From the NCBI GenBank assembly GCA_964292695.1, contig CAXYWB010000002.1, positions 1 to 64,000 of the forward strand: a stretch of 64,000 nt of DNA, read 5' to 3'. A program made the translations under genes and the position numbers. The notes under the pieces are model-generated. The model saw nothing but the letters and a program-made list of their open reading frames with translations, searched no databases and was not told the origin of the DNA. This document shows, piece after piece, positions 8,693 through 17,099 of this stretch (the stretch's first letter is position 1; each line of letters begins with the position of its first letter). This stretch comes from UPXZ01 sp018055865 (GTDB lineage Bacteria; Bacteroidota; Bacteroidia; Bacteroidales; Paludibacteraceae).

Positions 8693-8725
8693 AAAAAAAA
8701 AGGACTTCACAGGAGAGGTCCTTTT
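8693..8725. terminator. Bidirectional terminator
   Basis: Stem GGACTTC / GAGGTCC (one G-T pair) flanked by an A-run at 8693-8701 and TTTT at 8722-8725, between converging genes. Confidence 0.75.
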
Positions 8726-8731
8726 GTGTTT

Positions 8732-9010
8732 TTACAATTTTCCGATATCTTCTATAAACTTTTCGACGCCTGCGTTCCAGTCAGCGTACAGTTTACGGTA
8801 ATATTCCTTCACTTCATTCGGTTTTTCTTTTCCGCCATTCCTACCAATACGGTTGATACATTCACGCGTAAATTGAGATATTTCTACAACCAAAGAATCG
8901 GCTTTCCCGGTATCTTCTTTCCCAGTCATGAGCGTTTTGAAAAAAACATCGGTAATCAGTTCAGAAGAAATGAACTGCATCGTTTTTTTAAGTTTTCGTT
9001 TACTTGCCAT
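8732..9010 (-). CDS. Small protein of unknown function
   Basis: A 92-residue, charged, probably helical cytosolic protein starting MASKRKLKKTMQFISSELITD. No membrane segment, signal peptide, Cys pairs or known motif is visible. It has its own promoter-like box at 9093-9100 on the minus strand and a shared terminator downstream, which supports a real gene. I do not recognise the family. Confidence 0.75.
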   Translation of the reverse strand: MASKRKLKKTMQFISSELITDVFFKTLMTGKEDTGKADSLVVEISQFTRECINRIGRNGGKEKPNEVKEYYRKLYADWNAGVEKFIEDIGKL

Positions 9011-9092
9011 TTTTCAGTTTTTTTTAAGTTTAGAGTTGAGCATTCCAGACTTTGAAAGTTGCATTTTTCAAGAAGAAAAGAATACTTTTGTA

Positions 9093-9100
9093 CAAATATA
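9093..9100 (-). promoter_or_regulatory. -7 box for the 92-residue gene
   Basis: TATATTTG on the minus strand, about 83 bases before the start codon; no clear -33 element. Confidence 0.5.
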
Positions 9101-9133
9101 ACAGATAAAAATCGTTTAATCATCTTTTTTGAA

Positions 9134-9141
9134 TAAATTTG
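9134..9141 (+). promoter_or_regulatory. -7 box for the beta-helix lipoprotein
   Basis: TAAATTTG, 61 bases before ATG 9203; weak -33. Confidence 0.45.
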
Positions 9142-9202
9142 TCTTTGGAAATAATTCGGCCGACAAATCGTTTAAAGAGAAATACGACAACACAACTTGA
9201 TT

Positions 9203-10681
9203 ATGTATCAAAAAATTATCAATAAAATATTTTTTTCTACACTCGCTTTTTTAATTTCGATGGTGACGATGAATTCGTGTATCGACGAGCAGATTTCAGG
9301 CGATACGGCGCTGAAACTGGCTTTTTCAAAAGATACACTACTTTTTGATACTATTTTTACTACCATCGGCAGTTCCACTTCCAGAATAAAAGTGTATAAT
9401 CCGAACTCCAAAAATGTGGAAATATCGGCTATCGGCCTGGCGCGAGGCGCAAATTCACCTTACAGAATCAATGTGGACGGGGCTTTGAGTCAGGACAACC
9501 GATTTACGAACATCGAACTCCGTGCCAAAGACAGTTTGTATATTTTTGTGGAAGTGACGGTTAATCCTCAGGATGTTAACTCACCTGTTTTTATTAAAGA
9601 TTCCATCGTTTTTCTCACAAATAAAAATCAGCAAGACATAAAACTGCTTGCTTACGGACAAAACATGGAAGTGCTTCGTAGCCGAACAATTCTGACCGAC
9701 AGCACCCTGACAGCCGTAAAACCCTATCTGATCTTTGGCGATCTGGTTGTGGATTCGGCTACCACGCTGACGCTGGAGCCGGGATGCCGATTGTACTTTC
9801 ACAATGGGGCAAGTCTGGTTGTATACGGCAATCTGATAGCCGACGGGACCCGCGAGCTACCGATACTTATGCGCGGTGACCGCACCGACCGGATTTTCGA
9901 AGATGTGTCATACAACCTGGTTTCTAATCAGTGGGGTGGCGTGTTGCTGCTAAACAAAGAGGGGATACATTCTTTTAACTATGTGAAAATGAACAGTGGC
10001 TATGTGGGAATTTATTTTTCGAACGACGACCGGAATTTCCGCCCGAAACTTGAAATAAACAACTCCAGAATCCACAATTTTCTGAAATACGGATTGGTCG
10101 TACAAAACGGGGATGTGTTGGTAACTAACTCCGAAATCTCAAACACAGGAGCCTATTCGGTGTATCTCAATGGCGGTAAACATACCTTTATCCACAGCAC
10201 CATAGCCAACTATTTTAACAGCACCAACGTCAGGATTCAACCTTCGGGCAAAGAAGGAAATGCTGCAGTGATGATTATGGAGCTCAACAGGATTATTCCG
10301 ATGGAAACGGTATTTAAGAACTGTATAATTGCCGGTTCGAATTCGAATGAACTGGATATTTTAACCCGTTCTGACGATAATTATCATGGCTCGTTCAGTC
10401 ATAGTTATATCCGGAAAGTAAAACCGGATCCGGTACCTGCCATGTTTACCAATATAACCTGGTACAATCCGAAAGACACCATTTTCAAAAACACATATTA
10501 CGATCTTAAAAAATTGCAATACTACAATTTTATGCCCGATTCAATTTCGCCCGCACGCAACATGGCCGATCCGGATGTAGCAAAGCTGTATCCTACTGAC
10601 CTCAACGGCAACAGCCGACTGGAGGATAATCAGCCTGACGCAGGAGCGTATGAATGGGTGCCGACGAAAAAGGCCCTCTAA
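9203..10681 (+). CDS. Lipoprotein with right-handed parallel beta-helix
   Basis: Exported lipoprotein of 492 residues (lipobox MNSC after a hydrophobic stretch). An N-terminal domain (about 30-150) resembles beta-sandwich anchor modules, and the middle (about 170-400) has repeating short beta-strand text such as YVKMNSGYVGIYFSN, LEINNSRIHNFLKYGLVV and VLVTNSEISNTGAYSVYLNGG, the pattern of parallel beta-helix proteins. The end carries DLNGNSRLEDNQPDAGAYEW, a motif common at the end of such surface proteins. TTG 9197 lies just upstream, but ATG 9203 is preferred. Ligand and role are unknown; cell-surface or periplasmic polysaccharide contact is possible. Confidence 0.8.
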   Translation: MYQKIINKIFFSTLAFLISMVTMNSCIDEQISGDTALKLAFSKDTLLFDTIFTTIGSSTSRIKVYNPNSKNVEISAIGLARGANSPYRINVDGALSQDNRFTNIELRAKDSLYIFVEVTVNPQDVNSPVFIKDSIVFLTNKNQQDIKLLAYGQNMEVLRSRTILTDSTLTAVKPYLIFGDLVVDSATTLTLEPGCRLYFHNGASLVVYGNLIADGTRELPILMRGDRTDRIFEDVSYNLVSNQWGGVLLLNKEGIHSFNYVKMNSGYVGIYFSNDDRNFRPKLEINNSRIHNFLKYGLVVQNGDVLVTNSEISNTGAYSVYLNGGKHTFIHSTIANYFNSTNVRIQPSGKEGNAAVMIMELNRIIPMETVFKNCIIAGSNSNELDILTRSDDNYHGSFSHSYIRKVKPDPVPAMFTNITWYNPKDTIFKNTYYDLKKLQYYNFMPDSISPARNMADPDVAKLYPTDLNGNSRLEDNQPDAGAYEWVPTKKAL

Positions 10682-10762
10682 ATCACCCAAAAAGGGTACT
10701 ACATTGCAGATTCGAGCACCTTAAGACTTAGTTCGATGTTTTTTTACTAAAAACTGAAAGAT

Positions 10763-11773
10763 ATGAAAAACTCTTACTTATATATTTTATTGCTATTTTT
10801 TTCAATTTCAGTTTTGGGTCAAAACAGGGAAATGAAGAACTTCAAAATAGTGAGCTACAACGTTGAAAATTATTTCGACGTAGTGGATGATTCACTGACC
10901 TCCGACGAAGAATACCTCCCTACCGGCATCAGAGCCTGGAATAATTCGAAATATACAACTAAACAAACGAATATTGCCAAGGTACTGGCAGCCATCGGCG
11001 GCTGGGAGTCTCCAGCCATTGTCGGGCTATGTGAAATTGAGAGTGAAAAAAGCATGAGAGACCTCACTCTTTACTCTCCGCTTAAAGGACTGGGATACAA
11101 ATACATTCACCACGAGTCGCCCGATGCACGCGGTGTTGACGTAGCGCTTATGTATCAGCCGCATCAGTTTAAGCCGTATTGGAATGAAATTATCCGAATT
11201 CCCACATTCAAAACCCGGGATATGCTTTACGTAGCCGGCAGAATGCCCAATGAAGACACTTTGCATGTTTTTGTATGCCATTTTCCTTCGCGGTTAGGCG
11301 GCGAACTCGAATCGGAAGACAGGCGAGTGACGGTAGCCGAAAAACTTCGCCTTAAAGTGGACAGCCTTTTTCAAACCTCAGAAAATCCAAATATTATTAT
11401 CATGGGCGATTTCAATGACTATCCTTCGAATAGCAGTATTGTAGAGGTGCTGAAAGCCATGCCTCCATCCGATAATATTCAACCGAAAAATCTGTATAAT
11501 CTGGCGCATTTGCTGCAAGAAAAAGGAAAAGGCTCACATAAATTTCAGGGAGAATGGGGAATGCTCGATCAGATGATCGTTTCGGGCCAATTATTGAATC
11601 CGCTCAGCAGTATTTCAACGACTCCAAACGATATGCAGGTTTTTGAGGCAGATTTTCTACTGGAAAATGACGAAGCATTTCTGGGAAAAAAACCATTCCG
11701 AACATACAATGGAATGACTTACCAGGGAGGTTATGCTGACCATCTGCCCGTAGTTCTGAATTTGTGGTATTAA
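10763..11773 (+). CDS. Exported endonuclease/exonuclease/phosphatase family protein
   Basis: The 336 residues start with a signal peptide (MKNSYLYILLLFFSISVLG, cleavage before Gln20) followed by the Mg-dependent EEP fold: SYNVENYFD, CEIES (metal-binding Glu), VFVCHFPSR, IIMGDFNDYPS (Asp/Asn) and the final ADHLPVVLN (catalytic Asp-His). All conserved residues are present. The family covers DNases, phosphodiesterases and sphingomyelinases, and the substrate cannot be told from sequence. It follows the lipoprotein gene by 81 bases on the same strand. Confidence 0.88.
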   Translation: MKNSYLYILLLFFSISVLGQNREMKNFKIVSYNVENYFDVVDDSLTSDEEYLPTGIRAWNNSKYTTKQTNIAKVLAAIGGWESPAIVGLCEIESEKSMRDLTLYSPLKGLGYKYIHHESPDARGVDVALMYQPHQFKPYWNEIIRIPTFKTRDMLYVAGRMPNEDTLHVFVCHFPSRLGGELESEDRRVTVAEKLRLKVDSLFQTSENPNIIIMGDFNDYPSNSSIVEVLKAMPPSDNIQPKNLYNLAHLLQEKGKGSHKFQGEWGMLDQMIVSGQLLNPLSSISTTPNDMQVFEADFLLENDEAFLGKKPFRTYNGMTYQGGYADHLPVVLNLWY

Positions 11774-11804
11774 ACATTCCTGTCATTTTTTTTGTTTGAA
11801 AAAC

Positions 11805-12530
11805 ATGAATAAAATGAACGAAATACATCCGGATACAAAAATAGCCGAGGCGATAACTGATAATCCTTTCCTTATACTATTACTTGAACGGTTTGAAATT
11901 TACATTCCGGTTCAGGATATGAATATCAGTCATTTATGCAAATCGCACAACATAAACGAAGCTCTTTTTGTAGCATTTATCAACTTGTATAACGGCAGTA
12001 CATCCATCCCTGAATTAAAACTAAATGATAATGACGCTTTAACAATTATCAACTTTCTAAGAGTCTCCCACAGGTATTATTCCGAACAAATATATCCTGA
12101 AATCATTGAGCTGATTAATCAAATGAAGCAACTCAACAATCACAAAGAGATAAAACTGGTATCGGTATTTTTTATGGATTATTTTAAGGAAGTTACTGAC
12201 CATCTTGATTATGAAAATGATATATTTTATCCCTACGTGAGAAAGTTAGTCAACCAAATACAAAACAACAAAGAAATTGATATAAACAACGATTACTCAG
12301 TTATCCAATACAAAGATCATCACGATGATATTGAAGAAAAACTGAATGATTTGAAAAATCTGCTTATCAAATACCTTCCGATAAATCAAGATCAGATTGT
12401 CCGCCGGAAATTACTTTTTTTACTTTCCGAGCTCGAATTTGATCTCAAAATTCATTCTGATATTGAGGAACTTATTCTTATTCCACTGACAATGCGATTG
12501 GAGAAAAAGCTAAAACAAACAAGACAATGA
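11805..12530 (+). CDS. Hemerythrin-domain protein
   Basis: Cytosolic, mostly helical protein (241 residues from ATG 11805; ATG 11814 and TTG 11796 are alternatives). Conserved His/Glu in four helices fit a hemerythrin di-iron site: His89, His133 with Glu137 (HLDYE), His172/173 and His217 with Glu221 (HSDIEE). Such proteins bind O2 or NO, or repair iron-sulfur clusters. The N-terminal half resembles the DUF542/ScdA-type region (ILLLERFEI, LCKSHNI). It overlaps the next gene by four bases (ATGA), so the two are translationally coupled and probably act together in oxygen or NO response. Confidence 0.85.
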   Translation: MNKMNEIHPDTKIAEAITDNPFLILLLERFEIYIPVQDMNISHLCKSHNINEALFVAFINLYNGSTSIPELKLNDNDALTIINFLRVSHRYYSEQIYPEIIELINQMKQLNNHKEIKLVSVFFMDYFKEVTDHLDYENDIFYPYVRKLVNQIQNNKEIDINNDYSVIQYKDHHDDIEEKLNDLKNLLIKYLPINQDQIVRRKLLFLLSELEFDLKIHSDIEELILIPLTMRLEKKLKQTRQ

Positions 12531-13117
12531 AACAAATTCATATAGCTGTTTTAGACGATTCATTGGTAGTGCGCGAAGGGCTTGAGGCTGTATTCTCCCG
12601 ATTCCGGTTTATTCACCGAATATCTCATGCAACTTCACTGGAAAAACTCGATAACATGCTTAAAATAAGCTCATATCAGTTTGTATTCATCAATCCGCAC
12701 TTTTTACAGTCCAACCAAAGCCTTTTTCAGAAGTTAAAAAATCAACACGATTGCATAAAATGGATTGGAGTGCTTTATGCTCATTTTTCTCCTAATCTGC
12801 TTACGAAATTAGATGGAACCATTGATATATTTGATTCGCAGGAAGTACTTGCCGGTAAACTGATGAAATGGGTTGAAACCGGGAGTGATGAAAATTCACT
12901 ACAAAATAAAGATACACTCACCGACAGAGAAACAAACGTGCTAAAACTGCTTGCCGAGGGCAAATCAAACAAAGAAATTGCCGACAACCTGAACATCAGT
13001 ATCAATACAGTAATCACCCACAGAAAAAATATATCACAAAAAACAGGCATTAAATCTGTTTCGGGACTTACCATTTACGCTGTAGTTCAAAATCTTATTT
13101 CGCTGGATAATTTTTAG
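12527..13117 (+). CDS. LuxR-family response regulator with degenerate receiver
   Basis: DNA-binding regulator of 196 residues. The receiver domain (1-115) keeps the acidic pair Asp10-Asp11, but the phospho-acceptor position in FVFINPHFL is Asn56 rather than Asp. The C-terminal helix-turn-helix (about 128-190) is a standard LuxR/GerE domain: LTDRETNVLKLLAEGKSNKE and NTVITHRKNI. A regulator without phosphorylation would need another input, and the overlapping hemerythrin gene is the obvious candidate. Target genes are unknown; the porin gene starts 112 bases downstream behind its own promoter. Confidence 0.88.
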   Translation: MKQIHIAVLDDSLVVREGLEAVFSRFRFIHRISHATSLEKLDNMLKISSYQFVFINPHFLQSNQSLFQKLKNQHDCIKWIGVLYAHFSPNLLTKLDGTIDIFDSQEVLAGKLMKWVETGSDENSLQNKDTLTDRETNVLKLLAEGKSNKEIADNLNISINTVITHRKNISQKTGIKSVSGLTIYAVVQNLISLDNF

Positions 13118-13172
13118 GATTTATCCTCATTTCTGGTGAGTTTCAGATTCCGAAAATCATAATATTTGATTA

Positions 13173-13203
13173 TTTCAGCATATCAGCCTGATGTGTAATT
13201 TTG
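13173..13203 (+). promoter_or_regulatory. Promoter of the porin gene
   Basis: TTTC at 13173-13176 and TAATTTTG at 13196-13203, 19 bases apart. The box covers the upstream in-frame ATG 13191, which argues for ATG 13230 as the true start. Confidence 0.6.
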
Positions 13204-13229
13204 CAGAGTATTTGAATCACAATCAAACC

Positions 13230-14381
13230 ATGCATAAAATCAAGTATTTTCTTATATTTCACATCTGCCTTCATATCTCCGTTTCAATCCGGGCAAGTCA
13301 TGACACTATTCCGGTAAAAAACAAGTTTTTAGAAATTCACGCTACTTATACGGGCGATGCAGTATCAAATGTAGTTGGAGGGAAACAACAAAAAGCTGCT
13401 TATCTGGGTATGCTAAACCTGGAAATGGCCTTGAATACAGAATACGCCGACTGGTGGAAAGGAGGTAATTTTTACGTCAAAGCAACCAATACTCACGGTG
13501 CAAGTCCCTCGGCCGACATAATCGGAGATTTGCAGATTGCATCCAATATTGAGGCAGGCAACCATACATTTCTCCAGGAAGCCTGGTTCAGCCAGTCGGT
13601 TTCGAATCTGAGTATTACTGTCGGACTTCAGGACCTGAACAAAGAATTCGCTGTAACAGAATACGGCAGTTCATTTTTAAACAGTTCTTTTGGAATAATA
13701 CCAACCATATCCAACAATCTTAAAGCGCCAATTTTTCCCTTAACTTCCTTCGGGCTTACATTAAAATGGGAAATAAATAACAGAATAACCTGGCTCAATG
13801 CTATTTATGATGGCGAGCCAACTGATTTTACCGAAAATGCATTCAATTTGAGCTGGCAGTTGCATGAAAATGATGGATTACTTGCCATTTCTGAAATGCA
13901 ATTCAATGATAACAAACAACTTCCGGGAAGCTACAAAATTGGATTATATAACCACAGCCACTATCTGTCAAAACTGATTTTAAAAAATACTCCCGATTCG
14001 GTTATGCACAATTCCTGGGGAGCTTTTGCATACGCGGATAAAACTTTTTGGAAGAGAAGCAACCGGATTTTTGGCGCATTTGTTCAAACTGGATACGGGT
14101 TTTCACCGGATAGCAAATGCAAAATGTATATTGGAGGAGGATTTAACTACCTCGGGCTGGCTAAAAAAGACGGAAGCGACTTACTTGGATTAGCTATGGC
14201 GCATGCAAAACTACAGGGAAATGCACGAAGTGAAACGTCTCTTGAACTCACCTATCATTTTCCTTTGAATAAATATCTCTACATACAACCTGATATTCAA
14301 TATATTATAAATCCATCGGGTACTTATCAGAAATTAACTGATAGTTTGGTTGGTATAATCCGCATTGGCGCTGCTATTTAA
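13230..14381 (+). CDS. OprB-like carbohydrate porin
   Basis: Outer-membrane beta-barrel of about 383 residues with a short signal peptide (MHKIKYFLIFHICLHISVSIRA). The text alternates polar and hydrophobic residues and ends in a strand, VGIIRIGAAI. Segments such as NLEMALNTEYADWWKGGNFY, FLQEAWFSQSV and LQDLNKEFAVTEYGSSFLNSS with SSFG match OprB family porins, which allow sugars to cross the outer membrane. It follows the hemerythrin/LuxR pair and may be regulated by it. The specific substrate cannot be inferred. Confidence 0.78.
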   Translation: MHKIKYFLIFHICLHISVSIRASHDTIPVKNKFLEIHATYTGDAVSNVVGGKQQKAAYLGMLNLEMALNTEYADWWKGGNFYVKATNTHGASPSADIIGDLQIASNIEAGNHTFLQEAWFSQSVSNLSITVGLQDLNKEFAVTEYGSSFLNSSFGIIPTISNNLKAPIFPLTSFGLTLKWEINNRITWLNAIYDGEPTDFTENAFNLSWQLHENDGLLAISEMQFNDNKQLPGSYKIGLYNHSHYLSKLILKNTPDSVMHNSWGAFAYADKTFWKRSNRIFGAFVQTGYGFSPDSKCKMYIGGGFNYLGLAKKDGSDLLGLAMAHAKLQGNARSETSLELTYHFPLNKYLYIQPDIQYIINPSGTYQKLTDSLVGIIRIGAAI

Positions 14382-15313
14382 TCAAAATCCGGCTCTTCGT
14401 AACGCTGCCAGTTTGGTGCCGGTTGCCATTGGTGTTTCGGTTCGTAATAATTCCAAACCAAACGAGACAACCGTTTGATCAGTTGCCTGCCTTCGTTGTC
14501 GGTACTCCACGATGTGTCTTCCTGATTTTTGGTATAAACGGCTATCACATAATCGCCATGCGGCGCATTTACCAGTACCACTTCTGATCGTGCAGCGCTC
14601 ACCATTCCCTGCTTGGAGGCCGTCCTTACTGTTGGAGGAATCTGACTCAACGCGCGGTCGTCGTAATAAACCGTGCCAAGTACCCGATACATTTCATCAC
14701 AGGCCGCTGCCGACAGAATTTTACGATTTCTTATTTTCACCAAAAGTGTAGCCATTTCGCGAGGTGTGGTTTGTCCCCACCCCATTTTTTTTCGTTCATT
14801 CTCTCTGGAGGGTGTTCGTGAATTTACCCGGGTGAATTTGAATCCCAGGTCATTCATCAATGAGTTGATGGCAGCTCCCGTACCGGCCAAATCCTGCAGC
14901 CAGAGGCTTGCACTATTGTCGCTGGTGCATATGCTCAGCATCTGCACAATGCTCAGAAGTATTTCCGTGCTGTCTTTGAGCGATGCAATCAGCCCTTTGT
15001 CACCTTCATAAAGCTGTTTTTTGTCGGAATACACAAGCGGTTGGAAATAGTTCAGTTCACCGGTTTCAATCTTGCTGAAAATACCTACCATTATCGGCAC
15101 TTTGATGGTGCTGGCAGTTGGAAAAAGGGTGTCGGCATTGACCGAAGCCACTTTACCCGTTTTCAGATTCTCCACATACACTCCGGCTGTACCGCGAAAT
15201 CCGGTAAGTTCTTTTTCTATCCGTTTTTGCAGTTTTATTTCTACTTTTTGTGCATAAAAGGCAAAAAAAGATGAAGATAAAAACAGGCAAATAATCCAAC
15301 AGGTTCTGAGCAT
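14378..15313 (-). CDS. Exported serine hydrolase of the class A beta-lactamase fold, lacking the usual general base
   Basis: 311 residues with a signal peptide (cleavage FYA before Gln22). It keeps the nucleophile motif Ser68-Thr-Ile-Lys71 and Ser131-Asp-Asn133. A gap-free match of the omega loop to class A enzymes puts Thr167 in place of Glu166 and Glu171 in place of Asn170, and the KTG motif is Lys234-Gln-Gly. Loss of the deacylating Glu makes true beta-lactamase activity unlikely; a penicillin-binding or amidase-like role is possible. The C-terminal 40 residues are rich in Trp, Pro and Gln. It ends over the porin stop and follows the UspA gene by 20 bases. Confidence 0.8.
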   Translation of the reverse strand: MLRTCWIICLFLSSSFFAFYAQKVEIKLQKRIEKELTGFRGTAGVYVENLKTGKVASVNADTLFPTASTIKVPIMVGIFSKIETGELNYFQPLVYSDKKQLYEGDKGLIASLKDSTEILLSIVQMLSICTSDNSASLWLQDLAGTGAAINSLMNDLGFKFTRVNSRTPSRENERKKMGWGQTTPREMATLLVKIRNRKILSAAACDEMYRVLGTVYYDDRALSQIPPTVRTASKQGMVSAARSEVVLVNAPHGDYVIAVYTKNQEDTSWSTDNEGRQLIKRLSRLVWNYYEPKHQWQPAPNWQRYEEPDFD

Positions 15314-15333
15314 TTTCTTTCGTTCGGTGAATG

Positions 15334-16446
15334 TTAAAAGTGCATGACCAATAGCGGCGTTTCGGTATTAAAAAGCAATTTTGTGGCAATTCCCTGATTG
15401 AAAAACCGGAAAAAAAGATTGCGTTTCTTTGTATTCAGTGCCACCAGTTCAATTTTTGAAGCTTCGAGAAAAGACTGAATTTGATCCAGATTTTTTTCTT
15501 TATCCAGAAATGCGTATTCTGTTTTCAAACGGGGATAATGGTTGGCAAAATATTCCTTTATTCCGGCAAGCATCACCTCGTCCCACGATTCTTTTTTCTC
15601 GGTGGCGTGAATAAATACAAGTTCCAATCCGTCGGTGTTCAGGAATGAAATAGCTGTATCAATGGCTATCAGGTCTTTTTGGTCGAAATTAGTAAGAAAT
15701 GCCACTCTGCGGATTTTTTCGGGCAACAAGCTAATCCCCAACGATATAGCCATTACAGGCGATTTACATGCTTCGAGAACCTCGGCGGTTACACTTCCTA
15801 TTAAATTTTCATCTTTATGGTATCTGCTGCGTGTTCCCATCACTACCAGAGCCGGTAATTCCTTTTTGCAATAAGTAAGAATTTCTTCTTCGGGCACTCC
15901 CTCGCGAAGTTCGAAAGTAAAATTAACTTTTGGGATTTCACCCGCCTCAATCCATCGGTTGACCAGGTTTGTAAGGTTCTCAACATCGGCACTGTTGGAC
16001 TTCATCAGCCTGCGAAGCATCTCGGTATCGGCCAGGCTGTATGTGTTTATTTCAGTGTTGTACGAGGATGTGATGGTATAAGCAGGAGCCAGATACGTAT
16101 GCAGGAAAACAACATCGGCATTTATTTTATGAGCGTAATAAAATCCGTATGTACACACTTCGTTTATCTGATCGGTAAGTTCAATCGGTATCAGCACATT
16201 TCTGCCTTTGAGAGGTTCATTTTTTTTGGCTTCTTCTTCCCATGCCTTTTCCATTTCTTCAACTATGCTCAGCGCCTGCGGCAAATCGTCTTCTTTAATC
16301 CTTACACGTACACCTACAGCCATCTCGGGATGTTCCAGATTCAGATTGTGAATCATCGTTTCAATTCCGTTTTGCTCAAGTACAGCTTTTATCATCTGAG
16401 CCCGCTGATAAGTTCTAATTGCCAGAGTTACCCATTTATTACTCAT
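15334..16446 (-). CDS. DUF2007 domain fused to two universal stress protein domains
   Basis: A 370-residue cytosolic protein. Residues 1-75 form a DUF2007 domain (VTLAIRTYQRAQMIKAVLEQ...GIETMI...RVRIKEDDLPQAL). Two UspA-like domains follow (about 82-235 and 245-370); the first carries the ATP-binding-like VVMGTRSRYHKDENLIGSV, while the second (VFIHATEKKESW ... LVALNTKKRN) has no clear glycine loop. The role is probably stress signalling, but partners are unknown. It is the likely first gene of a two-gene unit with the serine hydrolase. Another DUF2007 protein is encoded at 43411-43794. Confidence 0.82.
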   Translation of the reverse strand: MSNKWVTLAIRTYQRAQMIKAVLEQNGIETMIHNLNLEHPEMAVGVRVRIKEDDLPQALSIVEEMEKAWEEEAKKNEPLKGRNVLIPIELTDQINEVCTYGFYYAHKINADVVFLHTYLAPAYTITSSYNTEINTYSLADTEMLRRLMKSNSADVENLTNLVNRWIEAGEIPKVNFTFELREGVPEEEILTYCKKELPALVVMGTRSRYHKDENLIGSVTAEVLEACKSPVMAISLGISLLPEKIRRVAFLTNFDQKDLIAIDTAISFLNTDGLELVFIHATEKKESWDEVMLAGIKEYFANHYPRLKTEYAFLDKEKNLDQIQSFLEASKIELVALNTKKRNLFFRFFNQGIATKLLFNTETPLLVMHF

Positions 16447-16540
16447 AATCGTATTTTTTAGGAATTAAACAAATAAAAGTTTCATCTGTAAAAATAACAA
16501 TTATAAACGAAAGTTAGATTTAAATTTTCATTAAAAACAC

Positions 16541-16548
16541 TATATTTG
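16541..16548 (+). promoter_or_regulatory. -7 box before the 138-residue membrane protein gene
   Basis: TATATTTG, 45 bases before the start codon; a weak T-rich -33 lies about 20 bases upstream. Confidence 0.55.
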
Positions 16549-16592
16549 CATACTATTTTTTTCACTACAAACAACATTAAAACTTTATTGAC

Positions 16593-17009
16593 ATGAAAAA
16601 AGCAATTTGGATTATCATTCTTGTTGTTCTGGGCGCTCTCTCCGGATATATTTACTACAAATATTTTTTTGTTTTCGGCGAAGGAGTAAAAGCCGGTGAA
16701 CTTAATTATATGGTTCGGAAAGGGGTTGTTTTCAAAACTTACGAAGGTAAACTCATTCAGTCCGGATTCCGCTCATCGTCAGGCAAAACTCCCGGTACAG
16801 GCATCCAGTCATACGAATTTGAATTTTCTGTAGTGAATAAATCCATTGCAGACTCGCTTATGCTTTGCAGCGGTCAGGATATGGAGCTTCACTACAAAGA
16901 ATACAAGGGAGCGCTTCCCTGGAGAGGTTTCAGCCGCTACATTGTGGATAAAATCATCTCAATAGATGAAAGCAGGTATCCAAAAACTCAGATTTCTCCG
17001 GGGAATTGA
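16593..17009 (+). CDS. Conserved membrane-anchored protein of unknown function
   Basis: 138 residues: one N-terminal membrane segment (KKAIWIIILVVLGALSGYIYY) followed by a beta-rich soluble domain outside the cytoplasm (VVFKTYEGKL, SYEFEFSVVN, MELHYKEYKGALPWRG). No catalytic motif is visible. It has its own promoter and ends 90 bases before galK. I cannot assign a function. Confidence 0.8.
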   Translation: MKKAIWIIILVVLGALSGYIYYKYFFVFGEGVKAGELNYMVRKGVVFKTYEGKLIQSGFRSSSGKTPGTGIQSYEFEFSVVNKSIADSLMLCSGQDMELHYKEYKGALPWRGFSRYIVDKIISIDESRYPKTQISPGN

Positions 17010-17099
17010 TGGAATAAAAAAAAAATTTTCCGAATGCAGAAAACAACAAATGTTTAGCTGCTCACAAATCGCATTATTCATTATTAAATTTAATACAAT

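Noticed and set aside
14378..15313. Antibiotic-resistance beta-lactamase
   Set aside because: Glu166, Asn170 and the KTG motif are not kept, so resistance cannot be claimed from the fold.
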